From: Thermoleophilaceae bacterium | GTDB lineage: Bacteria; Actinomycetota; Thermoleophilia; Solirubrobacterales; Thermoleophilaceae | DNA: 64,000 bases | Direction of reading: 5' to 3' | Assembly: GCA_040901445.1 (NCBI GenBank) | Contig: JBBDYQ010000025.1 | Location: 435,925-499,924 of the forward strand | Shown here: piece by piece, positions 47,650 to 57,430 of the stretch | Layout: each line of letters begins with the position of its first letter | Position numbering within the stretch: the stretch's first letter is position 1 | Made by a program: the position numbers and the translations under genes | The notes under the pieces: model-generated | What the model was told of the DNA's origin: nothing | The model's input: only the letters and a program-made list of their open reading frames with translations | Databases searched by the model: none

Positions 47650-50517
47650 ATGTCACCGCGACGCTTCACGGCGGTCAACGACGCGGAGCGAGTGGCTTCC
47701 GCTGCCAAGGCGGCCGAGAAGGGCGAGTTCGGCCTGCTTCGCGATCTCCTCGGCGAGGCGCAGGCCAAGCTCGCGCTGCGTCGCGGCAGCGCCGCCACGC
47801 TGGTCGATGGGCTGAGGGGACGGCTGGAGGGGGATGGGCTGTCCGATGCCGTCGGCCGGCCGCCCACGCTGGCGACGCGGGCCACCGCGGCGAGCGACGG
47901 CCGGCTCACGCGGCTCGTGGTCCTGCGCCTCGCCGACGACCGGGATCGCCCGGTGGGCGGGGTGGAGGTGGCGCTCCTGGAGCCGGACCGCGACGGGAAG
48001 CTGGTCGACAGGGTCCGCAGCGACCGCCGGGGGCTGGCTCTGCTGCGCATGGCGTCCGCAGGCGTGCCGGGGACCGTGGCCGACCTTGAGGAGGCACCGC
48101 TGCGTGTGCGCGTCGCCGGGGACGATCCGCTCGAGCTGAGCGTGCCGGCCGGCAGTCAGCACGTGGTGCACCAGCTGTCCGTCCCGGAGGGCTCGGACGG
48201 ACTCGGCGACACGCTGGAGGCAGCCATCGAAGCCCTCGAAGAGGCCGGCGACGCGCTCGGCGAGCTCAGCGCGCTCGAGGGTGTGGACGACGCGGCCGGC
48301 ACCGCGCTGGAGACGGCCACCTCGGCCCTGACCGCGGCCGCCGAGGCGCTCGAGGCCGCGACGGACGCGGCGACGGACGCCCTCGAAGGCGCCGCAGACG
48401 CCGCGGACGCCGCCACGGCGGCGCTCGAGGCAGCCCAGGCCGCGGCCGATTCCGTGGCCGCGACCGCGGCCCAGCTCGGGGCCGTAGCCGCGGTGGTGGC
48501 CGAGGCGGTGGAGGCCGTGATGGCAGCGGCGGCGGCGCTGGTCGAGGGGATCCCCGACGACAGCGTGGTCTCGCGCCTCCCGGTGGCCTTCAGCCCCTCC
48601 GCGGCGGACGCCGTCACGCGGCTGCTCGAGGTGGCCGAAGGGCTGATCCCGGGCCTCGGCCCGGCCGTGCGGGGCATCGCGGTGTCGCGCACGCCCCTGA
48701 TCAAGCGGACGTCGGTGCTTCGCGTGGTGCCTGGCCCCGCCACCAAGCCGGCGCGCCGCTTCCTCGTCCGGATCCGCCAGGAGTGGACGTTCGTGGGCTA
48801 CACGCTCGGGCGGCTCGTGCGGGTCGACTCGCTCGATCCCGGCACCGTCGTCGGCACCCTCGACGCGAGTGCCGCGGCGCGCGCCGACGCCTTCGCGAGC
48901 CTCGACGCAAGCACCGCCTCCGCCCTCAGGGCGAGCCTCGACGCACGCCTGGCCGCACACGCCTCGGTCGACACGGTGCTCGATGTCGCGGCACGGGCCG
49001 ACCTCGATTCCAAGCTGAGGGCGGCGGCGCGTGTCGGCGTGCGCCGGGACGACGAGCCGATCACGGTCGAGAGCGTGGGCGACTTCTTCGCGAACCTCGG
49101 CGACAACCTCGTCGACGCCCTGCTCCCCGACCTCGGTGCCGAGGCGGGCGCCGACCTCGACGCCACCGTCGACGTCGACTCCCACACCGAGTTCTCGCTC
49201 GACTCCTCGCTGCTCGCGACTGGCAGGCTGAACGCCGCCGCCACGCTCACCAACCAGGCGACGGTCGCGGTCTCCGCGGCGCTGAACGTGACGGCGTCAC
49301 TATCGGCGCGCGCGACGGCGTCGGTCAACCCGAGCCTGTCGCGGGCGGTGAACCTGCTGCGCTTCGAGCTGATCGAGAACTACGCGGTAGTCAGCGCAGT
49401 GGAGGACGTCCTGGAGATCGCGGAGGAGCCGATCTTCGGCCTCGACCTCCCCGCCGACCTGTTCCCACCGGCCGACGTGCTCGAGTACCGGCGCCACTTC
49501 CAGCCCCGGCTCCTGGAGCGGCGCCTGGCCTCGCACTTCGAGATCCTGCGCCGGGCGTTCGCGTCGATCCGGCGCGGGGGCGACCCGGTCGAGCGGGTAC
49601 GGATCCGCGTGGAGTATGCCGCCGCGCCGCTGGCGGGTGCGGATCTCAGGCTGACGATCGCGGGGAGGACGAGAACCCTCCGGCTGAGGCCCGGCGCCGG
49701 GGTAGCCGAGGGAATCCTGTCGCTCGGCGGTCCACGGGTTCCGGAGGACGTGGACGAGCTCCGGCTCGCACTGACGACTTCGCCCGTGTCGCTGGGGTTC
49801 CCCGGCGTGGGAGGCATCGGCGGCGGGGTGTTCCCGGGCGCGGGGCTGCCGAGCGCCTTCCTTGGGGCCACCGTTCAGCGCATCGAGCTGCGCTACCGGC
49901 CCGGGGAGCGACCGGACGTGGTGTTCGACGCAACCGCCCCGAGCACGCCCGCCTTGTCGGTCTCCGGTGACGACACCGCGACGTCTCGCTCGATCGAGAT
50001 CGAGCCCCCGGAGCTGGAGCTCGACGTCGAGACCGACCCGCTGGTGGAGCACGTGCGCCGCAACCCCCACCACTATCTCGGCGTGCTCGCCGAGGCGGCG
50101 CTGCGGCGCCCCGCGCTGCGCCTCGACGCCAAGCAGCTCGAGGATGTGGATCCCGACCTGTGGAAGCTGCCGCTGCTCGGGTTCGAGGGCAACGTCGCGC
50201 TCCGACTGGTGCCGGTCGAGCTCACCGACGAGCTGGTCAAGAAGCTGCTGGCGGACGACGGGACGGCGACGATCGTCCAGCTCGCCGCCGCGGGTCTCTA
50301 CACCGAGGCGGCTCAGGGATCGCTGGCGATCACGGACGCCCTCGGGAAGCTCCACCCGGCGCTCAGCTCGGTGCTGCCCTCGCTCGACCTGGGCGCCCTC
50401 GCGCCGATCATCGCTGCGCTCGCCGCCCAGGCGGGCAACGGGCCCGGGCTGCCGAACATCCCGGGCGCGAGCGTCCCGGGGGCGAGCTCGCTGCTGGGCG
50501 GGCTGGGTGGGACGTGA
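47650..50517 (+). CDS. Large Ala/Val/Asp-rich protein of unknown function
   Basis: 955 residues with no signal peptide. Residues 1-180 contain a small beta-rich domain (RLVVLRLADDRDRPVGGVEV), residues 180-300 are low-complexity Ala/Glu/Asp helices (TALETATSALTAAAEALEAA), residues 300-400 a compact segment, residues 410-470 short repeats (LDASAAARADAFASLDAST), residues 490-580 another Ala-rich repetitive stretch, and the rest a mixed alpha/beta C-terminus ending in Gly/Pro/Ala. A clear GGGGAGG ribosome site precedes ATG 47650. No family recognised; the layout suggests a structural or filamentous protein. Confidence 0.65.
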   Translation: MSPRRFTAVNDAERVASAAKAAEKGEFGLLRDLLGEAQAKLALRRGSAATLVDGLRGRLEGDGLSDAVGRPPTLATRATAASDGRLTRLVVLRLADDRDRPVGGVEVALLEPDRDGKLVDRVRSDRRGLALLRMASAGVPGTVADLEEAPLRVRVAGDDPLELSVPAGSQHVVHQLSVPEGSDGLGDTLEAAIEALEEAGDALGELSALEGVDDAAGTALETATSALTAAAEALEAATDAATDALEGAADAADAATAALEAAQAAADSVAATAAQLGAVAAVVAEAVEAVMAAAAALVEGIPDDSVVSRLPVAFSPSAADAVTRLLEVAEGLIPGLGPAVRGIAVSRTPLIKRTSVLRVVPGPATKPARRFLVRIRQEWTFVGYTLGRLVRVDSLDPGTVVGTLDASAAARADAFASLDASTASALRASLDARLAAHASVDTVLDVAARADLDSKLRAAARVGVRRDDEPITVESVGDFFANLGDNLVDALLPDLGAEAGADLDATVDVDSHTEFSLDSSLLATGRLNAAATLTNQATVAVSAALNVTASLSARATASVNPSLSRAVNLLRFELIENYAVVSAVEDVLEIAEEPIFGLDLPADLFPPADVLEYRRHFQPRLLERRLASHFEILRRAFASIRRGGDPVERVRIRVEYAAAPLAGADLRLTIAGRTRTLRLRPGAGVAEGILSLGGPRVPEDVDELRLALTTSPVSLGFPGVGGIGGGVFPGAGLPSAFLGATVQRIELRYRPGERPDVVFDATAPSTPALSVSGDDTATSRSIEIEPPELELDVETDPLVEHVRRNPHHYLGVLAEAALRRPALRLDAKQLEDVDPDLWKLPLLGFEGNVALRLVPVELTDELVKKLLADDGTATIVQLAAAGLYTEAAQGSLAITDALGKLHPALSSVLPSLDLGALAPIIAALAAQAGNGPGLPNIPGASVPGASSLLGGLGGT

Positions 50518-50547
50518 CGGCGGCGGGCCTCCTGGCCAGGGGCCCCG

Positions 50548-50973
50548 TCAGCGAGCGTCCGACACGGCGCGGTGGGACTGCTCGGCCGTGACGACCGCCA
50601 CCGGCAGGCCCAGCCCCTCCACGCGATGGGGAAGGTCCCGGTGGAGCCAGCGGGAGACGCGTGCCGGAAGCGTGGAGACGATTACCTCGTCGAAGTCGCC
50701 CTGCTGGAGCACCTGCTGGACGGCGACGAACGGATCGCTATCGCCGATGATGCCTTCGACGTGGGCGGCGGCGGCCTCGTCGAGCAGCGGGATCGCCAGC
50801 TCGAGCGTGGCCGCGGCCTCCTCGCTGTCCGGGTCCCAGTAGGGACGCGGCACCAGCAGCGTGAAGCTGCATGGTGAGCGCCGAGCGCGTGCGCGGACCG
50901 CGTCGAGCAGCCGCGGCGTCGCCGCGGTTCGGTGAGCCACTACCAGCACGCGCGTGGATGCCGCCGATGTCAT
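50548..50973 (-). CDS. Universal-stress-protein-like protein
   Basis: 141 residues from ATG 50973. The start ASTRVLVVAHRTAATPRLLD and the end VSRWLHRDLPHRVEGLGLPV, AVVT match the first and last strands of the UspA fold, with IVSTLPARVSRWLHRDLPHR in place of the ATP-binding G-x2-G-x9-G loop; the typical glycines are missing, so it may not bind ATP. Convergent with the 955-residue gene. Confidence 0.7.
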   Translation of the reverse strand: MTSAASTRVLVVAHRTAATPRLLDAVRARARRSPCSFTLLVPRPYWDPDSEEAAATLELAIPLLDEAAAAHVEGIIGDSDPFVAVQQVLQQGDFDEVIVSTLPARVSRWLHRDLPHRVEGLGLPVAVVTAEQSHRAVSDAR

Positions 50974-51049
50974 CCCGGTCGCATTGTCGCAGCGACACGT
51001 TGTGCATCGCTCGAGTGCGGAGTCGTTCTCCGCGCGCGTCTTCGCTGTC

Positions 51050-51250
51050 TCAGCGAACAGCAGCGCCAGAGGCGGAAATCGTGACCGCCTGGCCGACGGG
51101 ATTGCCCTCGTCGTCATAGGTGAGGAGGGCCACGTGGTCGGCGGCCTCGGGCTCCTCGTGCACGATGCGGTTCAGGGCCGCGTGGGCCTCCTCCTCGCGG
51201 TCGTACGAGTCGATGAGGTTGCCGGTGCTGTCCATCAAGACGTAGTGCAT
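51050..51250 (-). CDS. 66-residue protein of unknown function
   Basis: Starts ATG 51250 with GAGGAG five bases upstream. MHYVLMDSTGNLIDSYDREE, HAALNRIVHEEPEAADHVAL and TYDDEGNPVGQAV suggest a small alpha/beta fold common in actinobacteria. It is separated from the UspA-like gene by 76 bp in the same direction. No function can be assigned. Confidence 0.6.
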   Translation of the reverse strand: MHYVLMDSTGNLIDSYDREEEAHAALNRIVHEEPEAADHVALLTYDDEGNPVGQAVTISASGAAVR

Positions 51251-51435
51251 GGCTACTCCTCTACAGCCACAGTATTGACCGCAGCCTCGCTGAGCTTCAG
51301 CGGCCGAACAATCAGAACTTGCTGTCGCGCCCACCAGTGTCGTGTCGCCCAACCGGGTGTGAGCCTGGCTTCGGGCGGGTAACACCCACCCGACCTACGC
51401 GCGCGGTGCGGGCCGCGCCGACAGACGGGGGGAAC

Positions 51436-53937
51436 ATGCGCAGACTCACCGTGCCCGGGCTGGCGATCGCCTTCGTGCTGGGCGTCACGGCGCCCGCTCA
51501 TGCGGCGCCGGAGGCTCCCAGCGTGCTGCCGGCGGTCACGAAGACCCTCTCCGGCGCGAGCTGCTCCACCGCGGCCTACACGGCTCCGATGTCCGGCTAC
51601 CTCGACGTGCGCCTGCGCGGCGCCGGCGACTGGGACCTGGAGCTGCGTGACGGCGCGCAACGGCTCGCGGCCTCACGCGGGTTCGGCGGTCGCGAGGTCG
51701 TCCAGGCATGGGTGCAGGCCGGTCAGCGCCTGACGGCGCAGGGGTGCCGCGCCGACGGTGCGGGTCGCAACGCGCAGGTGGCGTTCGAGCTGGTGGACGT
51801 GGCGCCCCCCGCCGCGCCCGCCGGCACGGCGAAGCTCGTGCGCGTGAGCGGGACCCCCGCAGGCATCGAGGCGCTCGAGGCGGCCGGGCTCGACGTGACC
51901 CACGCGCGTGGAGAGGGCTGGGCCGATGTGATCGTCTCGGGTAGTGAGCAGCTCGACCTGCTGAAGCGCTCCGGGCTGGGGTTCGAGACTCGCATCGCCG
52001 ACCTCAACGAGTCCGCAGCGCGAGCGCGCGAGGCCGACCGCCGCTATGCGGCGACGGTCGGCGCGGCCGGCTCGCCGCTGCCGTCGGGACGGACGGAGTA
52101 CCGCACCTACGAGGACGTCCAGGCGGAGCTGAAGCAGCTGGTGGAAGGCAACCCGGGCCTCGTGCGCGAGGTGGTCTTCGGCACGTCGTTCCAGGGGCGC
52201 GAGCTGTCCGGCGTCGAGATCGGCAGCGACGTCGACGGCGCCGACGGGCGCCCCGTGTACTTCGTCATGGGCGTGCACCACGCCCGCGAGTGGCCCTCCG
52301 TGGAGGCGTCGATGGAGCTCGCCCATCTGCTCGTCCAGCAGCAGGACGACCCGCGCATCGCCGACCTGCTGGCCCGCGAGCGGATCGTGATCCTGCCGCT
52401 GGTCAACCCCGACGGCTTCATCTCGTCGCGCAACGCCTTCGATCTCGGCGACACCCTCGGCCAGGACCCGAACGTCACGCTGGTGGAGGCGGTCGCCCCG
52501 TTCGGCGGAACGTTCGCCTACCGGCGCAAGAACTGCAACGGCGAGATCGGCGGGCCGGAAGTCCCGTGCGAGCTCGCCTGGGGCGTGGATCCCAACCGCA
52601 ACTACGGCAACCTGTGGGGTGGCAACGGCGCGTCGTCCGACGTGACCTCGCAGAGCTATCACGGCCCCGGGCCGCGCTCGGAGTCCGAGGTGCAGGCGGT
52701 GTGGGACTACGTGCGCACCCACCACGTGACCACGCTGATCTCGATCCACAACGTGGCTGCGCTCGTGCTGCGCCCGCCGGGTCTGAAGGGCGCGGGCCTC
52801 GCACCGGACGAGGAACGGATGAAGCAGATCGGCGACGCCATGGGCGCGGCGGCCGGCTATGTGTCCCAGTACGGCTTCCAGCTCTACGACACGGCGGGCA
52901 CGACCGAGGACGACAGCTACGCCGGCACCGGCGGCTACGGCTTCACGATCGAGATGGGCCCGCCCGACGGCAACTTCCACATGCCGTACGAGACCGGCGT
53001 CGTGGCCGAGTGGACGGGTGAGAACGAGCACGCCAACGGCAGCGGCGGGCTGCGCGAGGCGCTGCTCATCGGAGCGGAGGCGGCGGCAAGCGCTGCCGAC
53101 CACGCCGTGCTCCAGGGCACGGCGCCCGCGGGGAACGTGCTGCGGTTGCGCAAGCAGTTCGAGACGCTCACGAGCTCCTACTGCGAGAAGGGGATCGAGC
53201 CGGTTGTCAACGTGGGCCTGCCGATTGTCTGCCTCACCGGCGAGCAGCCGCCGCAGACGCTCCAGGACGAGCAGGACACGACCACGACCGTGCCGGCGGA
53301 CGGCGCGTTCGAGTGGCACATCGGGCAGTCCACCCGCCCGTTCGTGGGCGGCGGCGCCGTGATCGAGACGCTCACCGACGTCGATCCGCCGCTCGCCACC
53401 TTCAACGGCGCGCCGGGCGTGCCGACCGAGACGGTCAACCACGAGTTCAGCCTGCCCGCCGACCTGCCGGCGGACAAGCTGCGGATCGCCCTTACCCTGA
53501 CGCCCCCGGAGGACTACGACATCGAGGTCTTCCGCAAGGAGGAGGATGGGTCGCTCACGCCGCTGGGCAGCTCGGCGAACCTCCCGGGCGAGAACGAGGA
53601 GGTCGTGGTCGACGCGCCGCAGCCGGGTGACTACGTGGTGGCCGTGCACTACTTCGCCGCGGCCACCGGGCTCTACGAGGTGACCGTCACGCGTGCCACC
53701 GTGAGCCGCGAGGTCACCACGGGTCACAAGGAGGCATACGAGCTGACCTGCGAGACGCCGGACGGCGGCGTGCTCGAGCGCCACTCGCTGGTGATCGACC
53801 GCGGCCAGAGCGTCGCGCTGAACCTCGGCTGTGGGAGCGGCCCGTCGACATTCGGCGATGGGACCCCGATCTCCGGCGACCCCGACGCGCCGCCGCCGTC
53901 GACAGCGCCGGCGGTGGACGGAGTGCCGGTGCCCTAG
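51436..53937 (+). CDS. Secreted M14-family zinc carboxypeptidase
   Basis: 833 residues with a Sec signal peptide (MRRLTVPGLAIAFVLGVTAP, AHA). The catalytic domain (about residues 220-540) has the zinc motif H-x-x-E in GVHHAREWPSVEASMELAHL, the substrate residues in DPNRNYGNLWGGN, a third zinc-ligand candidate in LISIHNVAALVLRP and the catalytic glutamate in GYGFTIEMGPPDG. A C-terminal beta-sandwich (about 640-750, LRIALTLTPPEDYDIEVFRK) resembles pre-peptidase-type domains. Secreted peptide scavenging is likely. ATG 51436 is preferred over an earlier in-frame start because it begins the signal peptide. Confidence 0.88.
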   Translation: MRRLTVPGLAIAFVLGVTAPAHAAPEAPSVLPAVTKTLSGASCSTAAYTAPMSGYLDVRLRGAGDWDLELRDGAQRLAASRGFGGREVVQAWVQAGQRLTAQGCRADGAGRNAQVAFELVDVAPPAAPAGTAKLVRVSGTPAGIEALEAAGLDVTHARGEGWADVIVSGSEQLDLLKRSGLGFETRIADLNESAARAREADRRYAATVGAAGSPLPSGRTEYRTYEDVQAELKQLVEGNPGLVREVVFGTSFQGRELSGVEIGSDVDGADGRPVYFVMGVHHAREWPSVEASMELAHLLVQQQDDPRIADLLARERIVILPLVNPDGFISSRNAFDLGDTLGQDPNVTLVEAVAPFGGTFAYRRKNCNGEIGGPEVPCELAWGVDPNRNYGNLWGGNGASSDVTSQSYHGPGPRSESEVQAVWDYVRTHHVTTLISIHNVAALVLRPPGLKGAGLAPDEERMKQIGDAMGAAAGYVSQYGFQLYDTAGTTEDDSYAGTGGYGFTIEMGPPDGNFHMPYETGVVAEWTGENEHANGSGGLREALLIGAEAAASAADHAVLQGTAPAGNVLRLRKQFETLTSSYCEKGIEPVVNVGLPIVCLTGEQPPQTLQDEQDTTTTVPADGAFEWHIGQSTRPFVGGGAVIETLTDVDPPLATFNGAPGVPTETVNHEFSLPADLPADKLRIALTLTPPEDYDIEVFRKEEDGSLTPLGSSANLPGENEEVVVDAPQPGDYVVAVHYFAAATGLYEVTVTRATVSREVTTGHKEAYELTCETPDGGVLERHSLVIDRGQSVALNLGCGSGPSTFGDGTPISGDPDAPPPSTAPAVDGVPVP

Positions 53938-53961
53938 TACACGCGTCCTGTAGTACCGCGC

Positions 53962-53994
53962 GTTTCGGCGGCGTCTGGACACGCCTGGCGAAAC
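53962..53994. terminator. Hairpin terminator between convergent genes
   Basis: Arms GTTTCG / CGAAAC with inner GGCGT / ACGCC around a six-base loop, 24 bp after the carboxypeptidase stop and 18 bp before the end of the convergent gene. No U-tract. Confidence 0.55.
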
Positions 53995-54012
53995 CGGGGC
54001 CCCAGGCTCTGC

Positions 54013-54498
54013 TCAGGCCGCCGCCTTGGCGCTCTCGAACGCGTCGGCAACGCCCTTGACGTTGGCTCCCGCCCCGACCTCGAGGACGAACGGGACGCCT
54101 CGAATGGTCACGGTCACCGCCTTGCCCACGCCCAGGCGCTTCACCTCGATCGAGTCGACCTCGCCGATCGGCACCGCGCTCACGAGCTCCTGCACCTTCA
54201 TCCCGATGCCGAGCCCGACCGGCGCAGTGACCTTGAGCGACAGGAGGCGGCGCGAGGTGACCACCAGCGCCATCGGACTCGCGAGCCCGAAGCCGGACTC
54301 CTCCGCGGCGTCGACGTTGTTCTGCTGTTTCTTCCCCCCGATGGCCCCGCCGATGACGCCGGCGAGGGCCCCGCCGCCGGCGGACGCGCCCGCCTGGGTC
54401 CACCCGCGCGGGCGAGCCACTATCGCGGCGAGCACCTCCTCGCCCTGCTCCAGGAAGGGCGTGGCGCCTTCTTTGATCTTGTCTTCGGATCGGGCCAT
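54013..54498 (-). CDS. PH-like protein with glycine-rich segment
   Basis: 161 residues. N-terminal GATPFLEQGEEVLAAIVARP, then a Gly/Ala-rich stretch (GASAGGGALAGVIGGAIGG) that could be membrane-associated, then MALVVTSRRLLSLKVTAPVG and VDSIEVKRLGVGKAVTVTIR, a pattern like the PH-fold domains of bacterial proteins that begin with a VVTSRRLL strand. ATG 54498. Unknown function, fairly common in actinobacteria. Confidence 0.6.
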   Translation of the reverse strand: MARSEDKIKEGATPFLEQGEEVLAAIVARPRGWTQAGASAGGGALAGVIGGAIGGKKQQNNVDAAEESGFGLASPMALVVTSRRLLSLKVTAPVGLGIGMKVQELVSAVPIGEVDSIEVKRLGVGKAVTVTIRGVPFVLEVGAGANVKGVADAFESAKAAA

Positions 54499-54605
54499 CG
54501 CTGCTGCCTCCTCGACGGATGCCCCGACGCGAGCGGGGTGTGGGGCGATCCTATGGCCCCAGAGCGCTCAGACGAGCGGCTCACGCTGGCGCCGGCCGAC
54601 GTCCG

Positions 54606-55178
54606 CTAGGCGTCTCGGACGGGCTCGTAGGTGAGAAAGGCGACGCCGTCGCCCACGGGCTGGGTGGCGACGAGGCGTAGGGGTTTCTTGTCGCTGGTCT
54701 CGCCGAAGAGGCGCTTGCCGGCCCCGAGCACGACCGGGTAGATCATCAGCCGCAGTTCGTCGACGAGGTCGTGCTCCATCAGCGTGTGTACGAGCTGGAT
54801 ACTCCCGTAGACGACGATTTCCCCGTCTAGCTCCTGCTTCAGCTTCGAGACCTCGTTCACCACGTCGCCCTTCAGTAGGGTCGAGTTGTTCCAGTCGGGG
54901 TCTTCGAGGGTCGAGGACACGACGTACTTGGGCAGGCTGTTCAACCTGTCCGCCAGCTCGCCGCCCCGGGATGGCCACCGCGCCGCGAAGAACTCGTAGC
55001 TCCGCCGACCCAGCAGCAGGGCCTCGGCGCCGAGCGCCTCGTCGAGCACGGCCTTGCCGACCGCTTCGCGGTCTTTGATCTGGCCGACCCAGCCGCCGAG
55101 CCTGAAGCCCTCGTCACCGGCGGGGTCCTCGATGACTCCGTCGAGCGAGACGTTCTCGCTGATGACGATCTTTCCCAT
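54606..55178 (-). CDS. DHFR/RibD C-terminal-like reductase
   Basis: 190 residues from ATG 55178, which has GAGGAG upstream. IVISENVSLDGVIEDPAGDE, LLLGRRSYEFFAARWPSRGG, YVVSSTLEDPDWNNSTLL, the NADPH loop EIVVYGSIQLVHTLMEHDLV and LMIYPVVLGAGKRLFGE are typical of the DHFR family proteins of actinobacteria. One of three such genes in this window. The PNPOx-like gene lies 11 bp upstream in the same direction, suggesting a flavin- or cofactor-related pair. Confidence 0.85.
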   Translation of the reverse strand: MGKIVISENVSLDGVIEDPAGDEGFRLGGWVGQIKDREAVGKAVLDEALGAEALLLGRRSYEFFAARWPSRGGELADRLNSLPKYVVSSTLEDPDWNNSTLLKGDVVNEVSKLKQELDGEIVVYGSIQLVHTLMEHDLVDELRLMIYPVVLGAGKRLFGETSDKKPLRLVATQPVGDGVAFLTYEPVRDA

Positions 55179-55189
55179 CTCGGTTCTCC

Positions 55190-55654
55190 TCACCTTCGAT
55201 TGCTCACCGGCAGACGCCTGTCGCCGGGCCCGAGCACGAACTGGGTGACTGCCGTGGCCCGGTAGAGGCTGGAGTCCGCCGGCGGCCGGACGTCCGCCGC
55301 GTCCCACGCGCGAGCGCCGCATTCCTGCGAGCGCCGTGAGTAGGCGGCGATCGCCCCCTCGACGGCCTCGCCGGAGAGCTGCTCCGCGACGGCTTCGAGG
55401 TAGAGGGCCGCAGCGGCGCCGATTGGCACCGTGGAGTCGAAGATCACGATCGCGACCTCGCGGCGGACGGCGATGTTGCGCGAATGTCGCGCCTCCGGCT
55501 CGGACACCCAAAGGAATTCGGTATCGATGGCCGGCGCGTACCAGACGGGCGATGCCCACGGACGGCCGTCGCCGTCGGCCGTGGCCAGGGTCATGTACAT
55601 GTTCCGCTCGACGATCAGCAGCGCTTCGGCGGCGGTGTCCTCGATCTGGTTCAT
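55190..55654 (-). CDS. Pyridoxamine 5'-phosphate oxidase-like flavoprotein
   Basis: 154 residues with the split-barrel start: ALLIVERNMYMTLATADGDG, RPWASPVWYAPAIDTEFLWV, ARHSRNIAVRREVAIVIFDS. Members bind FMN, F420 or heme-like cofactors; the exact reaction is unknown. ATG 55654. It is upstream of and close to a DHFR-like gene on the same strand. Confidence 0.8.
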   Translation of the reverse strand: MNQIEDTAAEALLIVERNMYMTLATADGDGRPWASPVWYAPAIDTEFLWVSEPEARHSRNIAVRREVAIVIFDSTVPIGAAAALYLEAVAEQLSGEAVEGAIAAYSRRSQECGARAWDAADVRPPADSSLYRATAVTQFVLGPGDRRLPVSNRR

Positions 55655-55838
55655 CTGGCTACGGCCCCTCGCCGGACGGCTTCAAGACGCCGAAACACAG
55701 GGGGGAAGACCGCAAGAAAAAGGCGGTTGCCCGCTCCCCGCCACTTGCAATTTATAGCGCACGGGGGGCCTTCATGAAGCCCCCGGTCGTGCCGTATAAG
55801 CCGCCCCGCAAGGCAGAACGTACGGAGATCGGAGTGGT

Positions 55839-57338
<1,500 letters not shown>

Positions 57339-57348
57339 CGCACCGGGA

Positions 57349-57368
57349 GTGTTCCGCGGAACCGTCCC
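57349..57368. repeat. Dispersed 20-bp repeat with palindrome TTCCGCGGAA
   Basis: GTGTTCCGCGGAACCGTCCC, identical to 30525-30544. Its palindromic centre and CCG flank also form the unit of the tandem array inside the HNH gene at 58138-58254. Confidence 0.8.
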
Positions 57369-57396
57369 CACCTATGGCGTCCGCGGGGCGACTAAG

Positions 57397-57416
57397 ATAC
57401 GAACACGTGTTCGTAT
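57397..57416. promoter_or_regulatory. LexA-type SOS operator
   Basis: A perfect 20-bp palindrome, ATACGAACACGTGTTCGTAT, containing CGAAC-N4-GTTCG, the Gram-positive/actinobacterial LexA box. It lies 14 bp before the GTG of the DUF222/HNH gene and next to a -10-like TAAGAT (57393-57398), where bound LexA would block transcription. Confidence 0.85.
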
Positions 57417-57430
57417 GAAGGAGGGGAGCA

